Shown piece by piece: positions 8,861 to 18,082 of a stretch of 64,000 nucleotides of DNA. The translations under genes and the position numbers were made by a program. The notes under the pieces are model-generated. The model was not told the origin of the DNA, ran no database searches, and saw only the letters and a program-made list of their open reading frames with translations. Numbering within the stretch: position 1 is the first letter of the stretch; every line of letters begins with the position of its first letter. This stretch comes from Formosa sp. Hel1_31_208 (GTDB lineage Bacteria; Bacteroidota; Bacteroidia; Flavobacteriales; Flavobacteriaceae), in NCBI RefSeq assembly GCF_900104785.1, contig NZ_LT629733.1, positions 900,501 to 964,500 on the forward strand, read 5' to 3'.

Positions 8861-9339
8861 GAACTACCATATTCATTTTAACGACACTGTTTCTTTTTGG
8901 TTGCAATTCGATTGAGAAGCCAGAAAAACCAGAGAATCTTCTTTCGAAGGATAAAATGGTGGATATCTTATATGATATATATATATTAAATGCGGCCAAA
9001 GGAGCTACTAAAACCGTTTTAGTAGATAATGGCATATTTCCACAGGATTATGTTTTTGAAAAGCATAAAATTGATAGTTTGCAATTTGCAAAAAGCAATG
9101 AATACTATGGATATTATGTGGAGGAGTATGAATCTATTTTAGGACAATTAGAACAAAAAATAAGTAGAGATAAAGACAAATATCAATTACAGATTGACAA
9201 AGAGTTAATAGAACGAGAGCGCAATAAAGATTCTATAAAAACCTTAAGTGATACCTTAAAAGTCAAGAAGAAAAGTAAGAAGATTAAAAAAGTCGACTAT
9301 AAAGATTACCCGTCAGACAGATCTAAATCATCCAAATAA
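8857..9339 (+). CDS. DUF4296 family lipoprotein
   Basis: 160 aa. A short hydrophobic leader ends in the lipobox LFGC (Cys16), so it should be lipid-anchored. The DUF4296 core follows (KMVDILYDIYILNAAKG), and the C-terminus is long, charged and Lys/Asp rich, probably a coiled coil. Start codon overlaps the dihydroorotase-like stop (ATGA), showing translational coupling. Its last 34 nt overlap the convergent SDR gene. Function unknown. Confidence 0.82.
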   Translation: MRTTIFILTTLFLFGCNSIEKPEKPENLLSKDKMVDILYDIYILNAAKGATKTVLVDNGIFPQDYVFEKHKIDSLQFAKSNEYYGYYVEEYESILGQLEQKISRDKDKYQLQIDKELIERERNKDSIKTLSDTLKVKKKSKKIKKVDYKDYPSDRSKSSK

Positions 9340-10334
9340 AATGAAGAAACGTCGCTTATAGATTGGTCAGTCGCTTTAAATTCAAAATCCAAAGCGTTTT
9401 TTAGTTTCGAATTGCCATAAATCGTATTGCTCGTTATAGATGCGACTAATTGTTTTGACAATTTTCTGCGTTTTCCAAAAAGTTTATGGTTGAACCAATC
9501 CACTCGCCATGCTATCGATAGCAAGAAACTAGTCGCTTCTTTTTTAGCAGGTTCTACCCCTAATTGTTGAGCAGCTTTTTTTTGAAAATCTTGAAATGAC
9601 AGATTTTCTGCTATTACTATAAAACGTTCATTTGTAATGCTGCTCGCCATTAGCTGGGTCATGCTTTCAATGACGTCTAAAACATCCACATATGCTGAAA
9701 TACCTTTGGTGTAGTAACTCATTCCTTTGTGAATTTGTCTAAATAAACTGCTGCTTCCGCCACCTTTCCAAAATCCTGGTCCCAAAATAATTCCTGGATT
9801 TACAATCACCGCATCAATACCTTCTTGTGTGCCTCTCCAAACTTCCATTTCAGCACCATATTTTGTAATGGCATAAACACTATGATCCAACTCTGGGTTC
9901 CATTCGGTCTCTTCAGTAATGACGGTATTAGGATTAGGTTCATGACCAATAGCCGCTATGGAGCTCACATAACACAATTTTTTAATTTGGTTACTAATAC
10001 ATAGATTTACAATATTTGCTGTGCCTTCTATATTTATTTTACGGAGATCAAGATATCTATTTGGTTCAAAGCTAATAAATGCGGCACAATGGTATACATG
10101 TGTAATATCTTTAAATGCGAATTCTAAGGTCGGAATATCATTAATGTTGGCGGTAATCCATTCGATTTTATTATACAATGCATCAACATCATTCGTATAA
10201 TAGGAAAATACTTTTTTTACCGATTCTAATTTATGTGCTCTTCGGTAAATTGCCCGAACCGTTGCATTATTACTCACTAGTTTGAACAATAAATGTGAAC
10301 CAACCAACCCAGTGCCACCTGTAACTAATATCAT
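9306..10334 (-). CDS. NAD-dependent epimerase/dehydratase (extended SDR)
   Basis: 342 aa. The N-terminus has the Rossmann motif GGTGLVGSHLL (residues 6-16) and the active-site motif YAITKYGAE gives the SDR Tyr-x-x-x-Lys pair; SSIAAIG supplies the catalytic Ser region. Extended SDRs act on nucleotide sugars, flavonoid-like substrates or sterols; the substrate cannot be told here. The 3' end overlaps the DUF4296 gene by 34 nt with no terminator between them. Confidence 0.85.
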   Translation of the reverse strand: MILVTGGTGLVGSHLLFKLVSNNATVRAIYRRAHKLESVKKVFSYYTNDVDALYNKIEWITANINDIPTLEFAFKDITHVYHCAAFISFEPNRYLDLRKINIEGTANIVNLCISNQIKKLCYVSSIAAIGHEPNPNTVITEETEWNPELDHSVYAITKYGAEMEVWRGTQEGIDAVIVNPGIILGPGFWKGGGSSSLFRQIHKGMSYYTKGISAYVDVLDVIESMTQLMASSITNERFIVIAENLSFQDFQKKAAQQLGVEPAKKEATSFLLSIAWRVDWFNHKLFGKRRKLSKQLVASITSNTIYGNSKLKNALDFEFKATDQSISDVSSFYLDDLDLSDG

Positions 10335-10372
10335 TTTGTAAAATTAGTCTTTTTTCTTTTGTGGTATAAATC

Positions 10373-10380
10373 TATCTTTG
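10373..10380 (+). promoter_or_regulatory. tyrS -7 element
   Basis: TATCTTTG, exact TAnnTTTG match, 25 nt upstream of the tyrS ATG. Confidence 0.6.
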
Positions 10381-10405
10381 CCAAAGATTACTAAAACATC
10401 TTATT

Positions 10406-11698
10406 ATGATAAAGAATTTCGTAGAAGAATTAGAATGGAGAGGTATGATTCATGATACGATGCCTGGAGCCGAAGAGCATTTAATAGAAGCCATGCGTTC
10501 TGCATATATAGGTTTTGACCCTACAGCCGATTCTCTGCATATTGGAAATCTCGTACCCATCATGCTTTTGGCTCATTTTCAACGTTGTGGTCACAAGCCT
10601 TTTGCATTGGTAGGAGGAGCCACTGGAATGATTGGAGATCCATCTGGAAAATCTAGTGAACGCAATTTATTGGACGAAAAAACATTGCGTCATAATCAAG
10701 AAGCAATCAAAAAACAGTTAGCTCATTTTTTAGATTTTGAAAGTGATGTCCCAAATGCTGCAGTTTTAGTGAATAATTATGATTGGATGAAAGAGTTTTC
10801 GTTTTTAGAATTCATTCGTGATGTTGGAAAACATATCACTGTAAATTATATGATGGCGAAAGATTCTGTGAAAAATAGAATTTCTTCAGAATCGACAGAT
10901 GGTATGTCTTTTACAGAATTCACTTATCAATTGGTACAAGGGTATGATTTTTTGCACCTGTACAAAGAAAATGAATGTACTATTCAGATGGGTGGAAGTG
11001 ATCAATGGGGCAATATTACTACGGGAACCGAATTGATAAGACGTATTGCGCAAGGAAAAGGTTTTGCTATTACGTGTCCGTTAATTACTAAAAGTGACGG
11101 TTCTAAGTTTGGAAAATCTGAAGGAGGAAACGTTTGGTTGGATGGCAATAGAACCTCACCTTACAAGTTTTACCAATACTGGTTGAATTCTAGTGATGAA
11201 GATGCTAAGAAGTATATCAAGATTTTTACTTTCTTAGATAAAGATGAAATCAATACTATTGTTGAGGCTCATCAAGAAGCGCCACATCAGCGCCTACTTC
11301 AAAAGCGTTTAGCTCAGGAAATAACCACTATGGTGCATTCTAAACCTGATTTTGAGAATGCCGAAAAAGCGTCTAATATATTATTTAGTAAAAGCTTTAA
11401 AACAGATATTAAAACTTTGGATGAAAAGACCTTCTTAGATGTATTTGAAGGCGTACCTCAAGCCCAGATTTCTAAAGATGAATTATCTGACATTGATATG
11501 ATTGGTGCTTTAGCAGCTAAAACTAATTTCTTAGCCTCTAATAGTGAAGCTAGACGAGCACTGAAAGAAAATGCTGTGGCCGTGAATAAAGAGAAGGTTA
11601 AAGAAGATTATCAGTTATCGGTTGATGATTTAATTAATGATAAATATATCATTTTAAATAAAGGAAAGAAAAACACTTATATTATTAAAGTGCTATAA
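10406..11698 (+). CDS. tyrS: Tyrosyl-tRNA synthetase
   Basis: 430 aa, normal length for bacterial TyrRS. Class I signatures are HIGN (about residues 46-49) and KFGKS in place of KMSKS (about 234-238). [14 protein letters not shown], the QGYDF tyrosine pocket and GGSDQWGN are characteristic. A C-terminal S4-like tRNA-binding domain occupies the last 65 residues or so. It attaches tyrosine to tRNA-Tyr. Single-gene unit with its own promoter. Confidence 0.97.
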   Translation: MIKNFVEELEWRGMIHDTMPGAEEHLIEAMRSAYIGFDPTADSLHIGNLVPIMLLAHFQRCGHKPFALVGGATGMIGDPSGKSSERNLLDEKTLRHNQEAIKKQLAHFLDFESDVPNAAVLVNNYDWMKEFSFLEFIRDVGKHITVNYMMAKDSVKNRISSESTDGMSFTEFTYQLVQGYDFLHLYKENECTIQMGGSDQWGNITTGTELIRRIAQGKGFAITCPLITKSDGSKFGKSEGGNVWLDGNRTSPYKFYQYWLNSSDEDAKKYIKIFTFLDKDEINTIVEAHQEAPHQRLLQKRLAQEITTMVHSKPDFENAEKASNILFSKSFKTDIKTLDEKTFLDVFEGVPQAQISKDELSDIDMIGALAAKTNFLASNSEARRALKENAVAVNKEKVKEDYQLSVDDLINDKYIILNKGKKNTYIIKVL

Positions 11699-11704
11699 AA
11701 AGAA

Positions 11705-11733
11705 AAACGTCCCAATAAAAAAAAGGGACGCTT
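11705..11733 (+). terminator. Weak hairpin after tyrS
   Basis: CGTCCC (11708-11713) pairs with GGGACG (11725-11730) across an A-rich 11-nt loop. The following tract is only CTTTAC, so termination may be inefficient. Confidence 0.4.
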
Positions 11734-11754
11734 TACGTTAACCAACCAACTATC

Positions 11755-11808
11755 TGGAAGTAATGTTTTCTTTTTCATAGAATTTTCATTCTAATAAAAT
11801 TACTTCCA
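11755..11808. other. Nested inverted repeats between tyrS and the LuxE-like gene
   Basis: TGGAAGTAAT (11755-11764) is the exact reverse complement of ATTACTTCCA (11799-11808). Inside it TAGAAT (11778-11783) pairs with ATTCTA (11788-11793) around TTTC. The structure sits between convergent genes, may be a read-through terminator or small structured RNA, and contains no ORF. Confidence 0.4.
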
Positions 11809-11849
11809 TGTTTTATGTCGGTATTATATTTAAACCTTACACTTAGGCG

Positions 11850-12830
11850 TTAGAGGACCATTAAATTACAGCCTCTAATGTCGCTAGCATCAAATCTTCC
11901 TATAATTTCAAAACTGTGGTCTTGATAAACTCGGCCTAAGTCTTGCGTCGCAATGAAAGCACACGAATTAATATTTGCCAAATCAATAATATTAATACCT
12001 CCTGTATGATGAGGTTGCTGGAGTGTGAGTGCGTCCTCAGGATCACGAGTTAACACGCGCATCCAATTTGGGCATCTAAAGCGACCATTGCCTTGAGAAT
12101 AGGACTGACTCAATAGTTCGGTCATACCATATTCACTATGGATTTTCGAAACACCAAATCCAGATATTAAAATTCTATGAAGTTCTTCTCTTACCAATTC
12201 TTTTCTTCGACCTTTCATACCACCCGTTTCCATGACAATAGTGTTTTTTAGGTTGAATTGATGCTGTTCTACCAAATCAAGAAGCGCAAACGTCACACCT
12301 ATAAGTAGTACTTTTTTACCTTCGGAATCCAGAGTGATTAACTGCTCTTTTAATTCGTTTATATTATTGAGGTAAAATCCGCTTTCAGGATGATGCGATT
12401 GCGCAATCATATCATTAACCATATAAATTAATGATGAACCTTCGCGTTCTATGTAGTTGGGTAATAATGCTAGAATGACATAGTCGTTGATATTTCCGTA
12501 GAACTGTTGAAACCCTTTGCGAAAACTTTGTTCGTATATGCTGAGGTCTGTGACATAGTGTTTACTTGTTACTGACCCTGTGGTTCCACTGCTTGAGAAA
12601 ATGTCTTCAATTTGAGCGTTTGAACTAAGAACTTGGTGGCTCTTGAAGAATTGAATTGGTAAAAACGGAATGTCTTCAATATGTTTTACATCGCTAGGAT
12701 GTTTGTATAACAAATCACAAAATGAGCGATATACAGTATTGTTTTCAAACTGAAATTTGAAAACCTCTAAGGCTAAAGTTTGAAATTCTTCTGCCGTAGT
12801 AATTGAAAAAATATCACATGTATTTATCAT
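11850..12830 (-). CDS. LuxE/acyl-protein synthetase-like protein
   Basis: 326 aa from the ATG at 12830. The sequence resembles the LuxE acyl-protein synthetase family: an adenylate-forming motif SSSGTTGS near residue 83, FLPIQFFKSH before it, and SEYGMTELLSQSYS further on, as in other AMP-forming ligases. Such proteins activate a fatty acid or carboxylate as acyl-adenylate; there are no other lux genes here, so this is not a luminescence gene. A start at 12854 is possible by frame but would lie upstream of the -7 element at 12836-12843. Confidence 0.75.
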   Translation of the reverse strand: MINTCDIFSITTAEEFQTLALEVFKFQFENNTVYRSFCDLLYKHPSDVKHIEDIPFLPIQFFKSHQVLSSNAQIEDIFSSSGTTGSVTSKHYVTDLSIYEQSFRKGFQQFYGNINDYVILALLPNYIEREGSSLIYMVNDMIAQSHHPESGFYLNNINELKEQLITLDSEGKKVLLIGVTFALLDLVEQHQFNLKNTIVMETGGMKGRRKELVREELHRILISGFGVSKIHSEYGMTELLSQSYSQGNGRFRCPNWMRVLTRDPEDALTLQQPHHTGGINIIDLANINSCAFIATQDLGRVYQDHSFEIIGRFDASDIRGCNLMVL

Positions 12831-12835
12831 TGTTG

Positions 12836-12843
12836 CAAAAGTA
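12836..12843 (-). promoter_or_regulatory. -7 element of the LuxE-like gene
   Basis: Minus strand TACTTTTG, exact match, followed by CAACA and then the ATG at 12830. The 5-nt spacing implies a leaderless or nearly leaderless mRNA. Confidence 0.55.
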
Positions 12844-12854
12844 TGCAAAAACAA

Positions 12855-12886
12855 AAAAGCGTCCCGAAAATTTTCAGGACGCTTTT
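12855..12886 (-). terminator. Terminator of the lamin-tail protein gene
   Basis: AAAAGCGTCC (12855-12864) is perfectly complementary to GGACGCTTTT (12877-12886); the inner GAAAATTTTC extends the stem. On the minus strand it runs into a T-rich tract 22 nt after the stop codon. Confidence 0.85.
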
Positions 12887-12907
12887 ATAATAATTTATAA
12901 TAGCGAT

Positions 12908-15004
12908 TTACTTGATTACTAATTTTTTAGTGACCGAAGCGTTATTTTGAGATATCTTTAAAATGTAAATCCCTGTGTTTAATTCAGATACATTTAAACG
13001 ATTATTTGCTAACGTTTCATTGATTACTTGTTTTCCTAAGATATTATAAACAACAACAGTGATATTATCGTTATTACCACTTGTAATGTTTACAAACCCT
13101 GTTGATGTTGGGTTAGGGTAAACTTTAAATCTATCTGAAGTAAATTCTTGGGTAGATAATGTAGTAGGTGTAACATCAGCCCATGAAGTTCCGACTCTTA
13201 ATTCATCAACATCTATAAATCCAGTTTCTGTTGTGCTATCTTGTCTTAATGCAAATCTATTAATACTCGCAGCCATTGTAGGATCAATAAATGTAATAGT
13301 TTCTGCCGGTTCTGTGCCTTCAAAATCTGCACTTGAAGGGTTGATCCAAGCTTTCATTACTCCTGTTGTTGTTTCATAACTCATAACAACAAATACTTCA
13401 TCGTTAAGCGCGTGCTCTGTAGCGTTAATAATATCGGCAGAACCAGTATTATATCCTAGGCCAACTTGGTATCCGCCAGCAGAGGGTACTACCCATAATC
13501 TACCATCAAAAGCTCCTAAAAAGGCAAAATAACCACCATCAGGATCCGTAACTAAGCTTAAGTCTGTTACTCTAAAAATGAAAGAAGAATAAACAGTTCC
13601 GCTCGTTACAGGAGCAAAGAAAATTGCATTATCAATTCCACCACCATCAAAAGAAGCTTTGTTACCAGTAGAAGGAGCAAGACCTGCATAACTTAAACTT
13701 GTAGCGGAGATTAAGATCTCATCAGATGTTCCATTAATATTATCCCAATTTGGTGCACTTGTAAGCGTAGATGCATCTGCATAATCAAAACCATCATATA
13801 GCGGTAATGTTAACACTGGATTACAGTCAGGACTATTAATATTTCTTGTAAAATCACATCCACTATTGACAGGGTCACCTGTAAATGTTACTACGAAATC
13901 AGTATCCTCAGGAATATTTGTAATTGTAATAGTTCCGGCCGCAACAGAAGTTGGATCGTCTCCTCCTAATGTTCCAATACCCTGAGTGTATATAGTGTAA
14001 ATCGTTGTTCCACCTCCTGTGTAATCTAAAGTTACATTGTATGTGTCTCCAGGTCCTGGATTTATAGCATCACAAGTTTCAGTGATCGTACCTATTTGCA
14101 GATCACATGGAAATGAAATTGAGAAATTCACTGTATCCGAGGCAATTACTGCTCCATTTACAAGCTCTATCGTTACTGTTAGATTATCACCATCAACAGT
14201 TGGAATTTGAACAGGACTTGTAACGTCATTAATAGTATTTGGACTGCCACCATTAAGAGCAACAGTTATGTCAAATGTTGATCCAGCAGGTACATTTTCG
14301 CCGTTAAAAACAATATCAACCAAGGTTGTACCTGAGGCTAAAGAAGCACCTTCGGTTGGCGACGTAATGGTTACAACAGGATTAGTTAAACAACCCGTGT
14401 AAGATCCTAAAGTATCCCATCCAGAATCAATTGGTCCAATATTCCATTCAGATGTTGCCGCATCAACTCCAAAAGATCCTAATGGTGTTGGGTTAGGACT
14501 ACAAATAGAAGTCTTTCTAGTTAATGTTTGGTTCTGTGTTCCATTTGTATCATCACCAACTGCCCAACCTGAACCAGGATCACCTTGAAGATCTCCTAAA
14601 ATATCGATAATTGTGTAAGTACTCGCTGTTGCTCCAGCTAAAGTTAAGGCATAAGCATCATCCCCGTTACTTAAGAATTGAAATGTTGTATCTGCTTCTG
14701 CGAGAATTTGAGCGTCAGCACTTGGGTGTGCTATAACATAAACGTCGCCGTCCATTAGCATTGTGCCTGATGCAAATGTTATATTATCAGGAAAATCAAA
14801 TTCTCCAAAAGTATCACATCCATTTGAACAGCTAGAAATTGAATAGTTGCTCAAATCCACGTCTGCACCTGTTCCATTGTATATTTCTAGGAACTTGTTG
14901 TCTCCACTTCCTTCAGCATACTTACTGATTAATAGATCTGTAGTTTGTCCAAAAGACAAAGTAGTGATGAGTAATGTTAAACATAAAAAGTAAAGTTTTT
15001 TCAT
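12908..15004 (-). CDS. Lamin tail domain protein with type IX sorting domain
   Basis: 698 aa. A signal peptide (first about 19 residues, ending LSFGQ) is followed by a lamin tail domain (about residues 22-150; LLISKYAEGSGDNKFLEIYN and NYSISSCSNG are typical). The middle has Ig-like or beta-sandwich repeats, and about residues 400-620 resemble a concanavalin/LamG-like sandwich. The last 75 residues are a type IX sorting domain (YPNPTSTG, ILGKQV, LNTGIYILK, KKLVIK). It should be exported to the cell surface; no enzyme motif is seen. Its architecture resembles the partial gene at the left edge. Confidence 0.88.
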   Translation of the reverse strand: MKKLYFLCLTLLITTLSFGQTTDLLISKYAEGSGDNKFLEIYNGTGADVDLSNYSISSCSNGCDTFGEFDFPDNITFASGTMLMDGDVYVIAHPSADAQILAEADTTFQFLSNGDDAYALTLAGATASTYTIIDILGDLQGDPGSGWAVGDDTNGTQNQTLTRKTSICSPNPTPLGSFGVDAATSEWNIGPIDSGWDTLGSYTGCLTNPVVTITSPTEGASLASGTTLVDIVFNGENVPAGSTFDITVALNGGSPNTINDVTSPVQIPTVDGDNLTVTIELVNGAVIASDTVNFSISFPCDLQIGTITETCDAINPGPGDTYNVTLDYTGGGTTIYTIYTQGIGTLGGDDPTSVAAGTITITNIPEDTDFVVTFTGDPVNSGCDFTRNINSPDCNPVLTLPLYDGFDYADASTLTSAPNWDNINGTSDEILISATSLSYAGLAPSTGNKASFDGGGIDNAIFFAPVTSGTVYSSFIFRVTDLSLVTDPDGGYFAFLGAFDGRLWVVPSAGGYQVGLGYNTGSADIINATEHALNDEVFVVMSYETTTGVMKAWINPSSADFEGTEPAETITFIDPTMAASINRFALRQDSTTETGFIDVDELRVGTSWADVTPTTLSTQEFTSDRFKVYPNPTSTGFVNITSGNNDNITVVVYNILGKQVINETLANNRLNVSELNTGIYILKISQNNASVTKKLVIK

Positions 15005-15035
15005 AATTAATTAAATTAGATTGAAAATTAGTACT

Positions 15036-15043
15036 CAAATATA
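15036..15043 (-). promoter_or_regulatory. -7 element of the lamin-tail protein gene
   Basis: Minus strand TATATTTG, 31 nt upstream of the ATG; a TTG lies about 21 nt further upstream (15065-15067) as a possible -33 element. Confidence 0.55.
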
Positions 15044-15155
15044 CTCAGTTTTGACTTTTTTTACCAATAAAACAGTGAGTAAATCGTTATTTTACAATGA
15101 TATAACATGCTTTTTAATATGAATTATAGGTATTTTCATACGAATGGCTTTAGGT

Positions 15156-15204
15156 TAACTTAATGTTATTAATTAAAACAAGATTCTAACATTTTGTTAT
15201 TAAT
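15156..15204 (+). promoter_or_regulatory. Two TAAC-N5-GTTA boxes before the two-component operon
   Basis: TAACTTAATGTTATTAAT (15156-15173) and TAACATTTTGTTATTAAT (15187-15204) differ at three positions and lie 31 bp apart. Each holds the palindrome TAAC-N5-GTTA. The downstream box ends two bases before a near-consensus -7 element (TATCTTTA, 15207-15214). This arrangement suggests a regulator binding site, possibly for the PhoB-like regulator encoded next. Confidence 0.45.
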
Positions 15205-15241
15205 CTTATCTTTACCAAACTCAGTTGTTCAAAATAAAACA

Positions 15242-15925
15242 ATGAAAAAACGCGATATTAAAATTTTATTGGTTGATGATGAACCAGATATTTTAGAGAT
15301 TGTTAGTTATAATTTATCATCTCAGGGTTACCAAATCATAACTGCCGAAAATGGTCTAGAAGCTGTAAAAAAGGCTAAAAAAGAAAAACCTCAATTGATT
15401 ATTTTAGATGTGATGATGCCAGAAATGGATGGTATTGAGGCTTGTGAACAAATTAGGAAAAATCCAGAATTAAGCGATACAATCATTAGCTTTTTAACCG
15501 CACGAGGCGAAGATTATTCTCAAATGGCTGGATTTGATGCAGGTGCTGATGATTATATTACTAAACCTATCAAACCTAAAGTGTTAGTGAGTAAAGTTAA
15601 AGCACTTTTAAGACGTCTTAAAGAGGAAGAGAAGCCAGATGAAGTATTGAAAATAGGCAATTTAACTATTAATAGAGAAGAGTACAAAATCACAATTAAA
15701 GGTGAAGAATTGATGCTGCCTAGAAAAGAGTTTGAATTGTTATCTTTGTTGGCATCAAAGCCTAACAAAGTGTTTAAACGCGAAGAAATTCTCGATAAAG
15801 TTTGGGGAAATGAAGTGGTAGTTGGTGGCAGAACAATAGATGTTCATATTAGAAAACTTCGCGAAAAAATTGGCGATGAAAAGTTTAAAACGATTAAAGG
15901 AGTTGGATATAAGTTTGTAGATTAA
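15242..15925 (+). CDS. OmpR/PhoB family response regulator
   Basis: 227 aa from the ATG at 15242. The receiver domain (residues 1-120) has the acidic pair D12/D13, phosphoacceptor D56 in ILDVMMPEMDG, and the conserved Lys in YITKPIK. A C-terminal winged helix (about 130-227, LPRKEFELLSLLASKPNKVFKR region, GGRTIDVHIRKLR and GVGYKF) binds DNA. The kinase gene follows with a one-base stop/start overlap. PhoB-like by overall sequence, but no phosphate-transport genes are nearby, so the signal is not assigned. An in-frame TTG at 15194 lies within the upstream box region and is rejected. Confidence 0.93.
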   Translation: MKKRDIKILLVDDEPDILEIVSYNLSSQGYQIITAENGLEAVKKAKKEKPQLIILDVMMPEMDGIEACEQIRKNPELSDTIISFLTARGEDYSQMAGFDAGADDYITKPIKPKVLVSKVKALLRRLKEEEKPDEVLKIGNLTINREEYKITIKGEELMLPRKEFELLSLLASKPNKVFKREEILDKVWGNEVVVGGRTIDVHIRKLREKIGDEKFKTIKGVGYKFVD

Positions 15926-16968
15926 TGCAAAACAAAATAAAAAAAACGTATAGGTTCGCAGCAAAAACGTCTTTGTACATCACTATTTTTTTAACGCTCT
16001 TATCGAGTGTTTTTTTGTATTTGTTACATTCAGTAAACATTCTTTATCTGGTCTCATTTGCCATATTCACTTATGTATTATCGTTTGTGGTAATACAATA
16101 TAGGGTTGAGAAATTTATTTATCGAAGAGTCAAGAAAATCTACGATGATTTAACCTTGTTAGAGTCTACTAGCCTTCGTAAGCAACCTATTACTACTGAT
16201 ATGGCAACACTTACAGAAGAAATAGATAAATATGCTAAAGACAAAAAGCTTGAGATTGAAACCTTGAAGGTGAGGGAGGAATATCGTAAAGAGTTTTTAG
16301 GTAATGTATCTCATGAATTAAAGACGCCATTATTTACCGTTCAAGGGTATTTGTTAACCTTATTGGATGGCGCAATTAATGATAAAAACGTTAGTGAAAA
16401 ATATCTCAATAGGGCTAATAAAGGATTAGAACGTCTTATATACATTGTTAAGGATTTAGATATGATTACCAAATTAGAAGTTGGGGATTTACGTCTAAAT
16501 ATAGAAACTTTTGATATTGTAGAATTGGTAGAAAATGTTTTTGAACTGCTTGAAATGAAAGCTGCGAAGAAGAAAATTTCATTGATCTTCGATATCGATT
16601 ATAAAGAGCCCATTATGGTTGTGGCAGATAAAGAACGGATACAACAAGTGCTATCAAATCTTATTGTAAACTCTATAAAATACGGCGAAGAAAAAGGCAC
16701 AACCGAAATAAGTATAGAAAATCTAATCAAAAACAAGGTAATTGTTAGAGTCACAGATAATGGTGAAGGCATCTCAAAAATTAATATTCCTCGACTATTT
16801 GAACGTTTTTATAGAGTAGACAAAAGTGGCTCTAGAAAAGAAGGAGGTTCAGGATTAGGTCTTGCTATTGTCAAACATATTATTGAAGCACATGATGAAA
16901 GAATTTATGTTGAAAGTGAATTAGGAGTTGGTAGTGAGTTTTCATTTACCCTTGAAAAGACTAAATAG
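15925..16968 (+). CDS. PhoR-like sensor histidine kinase
   Basis: 347 aa. Two N-terminal membrane helices (about residues 12-55) with almost no periplasmic loop precede a linker, the HisKA domain with phosphoacceptor His130 in NVSHELKTPL, and a HATPase domain with NLIVNSIKYG (N box), VTDNGEG (G1) and GGSGLGLAIV (G2). The lack of an extracellular sensor suggests sensing through the membrane or through a partner protein, as in PhoR. Start overlaps the regulator stop (TAATG). Its 3' end overlaps the convergent glycosyltransferase by 27 nt. Confidence 0.93.
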   Translation: MQNKIKKTYRFAAKTSLYITIFLTLLSSVFLYLLHSVNILYLVSFAIFTYVLSFVVIQYRVEKFIYRRVKKIYDDLTLLESTSLRKQPITTDMATLTEEIDKYAKDKKLEIETLKVREEYRKEFLGNVSHELKTPLFTVQGYLLTLLDGAINDKNVSEKYLNRANKGLERLIYIVKDLDMITKLEVGDLRLNIETFDIVELVENVFELLEMKAAKKKISLIFDIDYKEPIMVVADKERIQQVLSNLIVNSIKYGEEKGTTEISIENLIKNKVIVRVTDNGEGISKINIPRLFERFYRVDKSGSRKEGGSGLGLAIVKHIIEAHDERIYVESELGVGSEFSFTLEKTK

Positions 16969-18003
16969 TTTTTTGTAATTCACATCATAATCCATTGTTT
17001 GCAAACCTTTGTATTTTGAAGTTTCATTAAGTTTCTCCAAGCTAAATTCATCTTGACTGCAACTGGGAGCATAACCAAGAGAGGTGAGACGTTTGGCTAA
17101 ATATTCTTGCTCAAATTGCCCAGGTGTTGGAATAAAAAAGACCTTTTTATTCAATTTGGTTAAATCCATAAGCGTCGTATATCCCGAACGAGTTACAATG
17201 ATTTTACTTTCGTTGATGGCCGTATTGATTTCCTCTGTGGTCATAAAATTATAAATAGTTAACTGACCAGATATGGAAATATGCTGTTCCTTTTCTATCA
17301 GGCCTCTTATAAATAGAATATTCCCATTATAATGTTTGAATACATCCAAGAGTTTAGTTTCCAAAATTGAACGTTGTGGTTCAGGTCCTGAAATTAAAAC
17401 AAGAATATCATATGCAATTGGAAGGTGCTCTTTTTTTAGTCGGCTCAACGGACCAATATATTTAATAGGTATCTCATACAAGGGAAAGTGTCCTAATTTA
17501 CCACTAAGATTTGGATCCCCTAAATTGTCAGGAACCCAACATTCTTCAAATCGTTTAATAACTTTTTGATGTAGATTGGTACTTAGCCAGGTGGTAGTTC
17601 CGCTTAAAACCTGAAGTTGATGTGTTATAAAAACACAGGGTAAACTTTTATGATGAATGCCCAAGCGATTGTCGGAAATAATTCCGTCAATTTTATATTT
17701 TTCAATTATAGCGGCTGTTTCTCTTTTTTCAGCTATTATCGCTTTCATAAGTTTGGGCGAATCTTGAAGTAACTTCAATTTAAAATGTTTGCCTTTTTTT
17801 GGATAAGTGATATGATAAGAAGGTAATTCAATTGATTGGCAATTAGGAAATTCTTTTTTTAATAATACCAGTGCTGCGCCATCGCTAGCTATCACAGGTT
17901 CAAAATGATGCTTTATAAGGGCATTTATAATTGGGACACATCTAGTTGCGTGTCCTAAACCCCAATTTAAGGGTGCTATTAGAATTCGTTTTTTCGATTT
18001 CAT
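16942..18003 (-). CDS. MurG-like glycosyltransferase
   Basis: 353 aa from the ATG at 18003. The N-terminus APLNWGLGHATRC is a Gly-rich loop like that of GT-B (MurG/GT28-like) enzymes, and VTRSGYTTLMDL and PGQFEQEYLA near the C-terminus match the nucleotide-sugar-binding half. It probably moves a sugar to a lipid or glycan acceptor on the cytoplasmic side; substrate unknown. An ATG at 18012 is inside the -7 element (18010-18017), so the later ATG is preferred. The 3' end overlaps the kinase gene. Confidence 0.8.
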   Translation of the reverse strand: MKSKKRILIAPLNWGLGHATRCVPIINALIKHHFEPVIASDGAALVLLKKEFPNCQSIELPSYHITYPKKGKHFKLKLLQDSPKLMKAIIAEKRETAAIIEKYKIDGIISDNRLGIHHKSLPCVFITHQLQVLSGTTTWLSTNLHQKVIKRFEECWVPDNLGDPNLSGKLGHFPLYEIPIKYIGPLSRLKKEHLPIAYDILVLISGPEPQRSILETKLLDVFKHYNGNILFIRGLIEKEQHISISGQLTIYNFMTTEEINTAINESKIIVTRSGYTTLMDLTKLNKKVFFIPTPGQFEQEYLAKRLTSLGYAPSCSQDEFSLEKLNETSKYKGLQTMDYDVNYKKLFSLFKGK

Positions 18004-18009
18004 CGAAAA

Positions 18010-18017
18010 CAAAGTTA
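18010..18017 (-). promoter_or_regulatory. -7 element of the MurG-like gene
   Basis: Minus strand TAACTTTG, exact match, followed by six bases and then the ATG at 18003. This is the third case in the window of a promoter abutting the start codon. Confidence 0.5.
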
Positions 18018-18082
18018 AAGCTTAAAATGTTTCCTTAATTTTACTGGCTGAAAATTAAAAAAGAAATCGTTAAATTTTAAAA

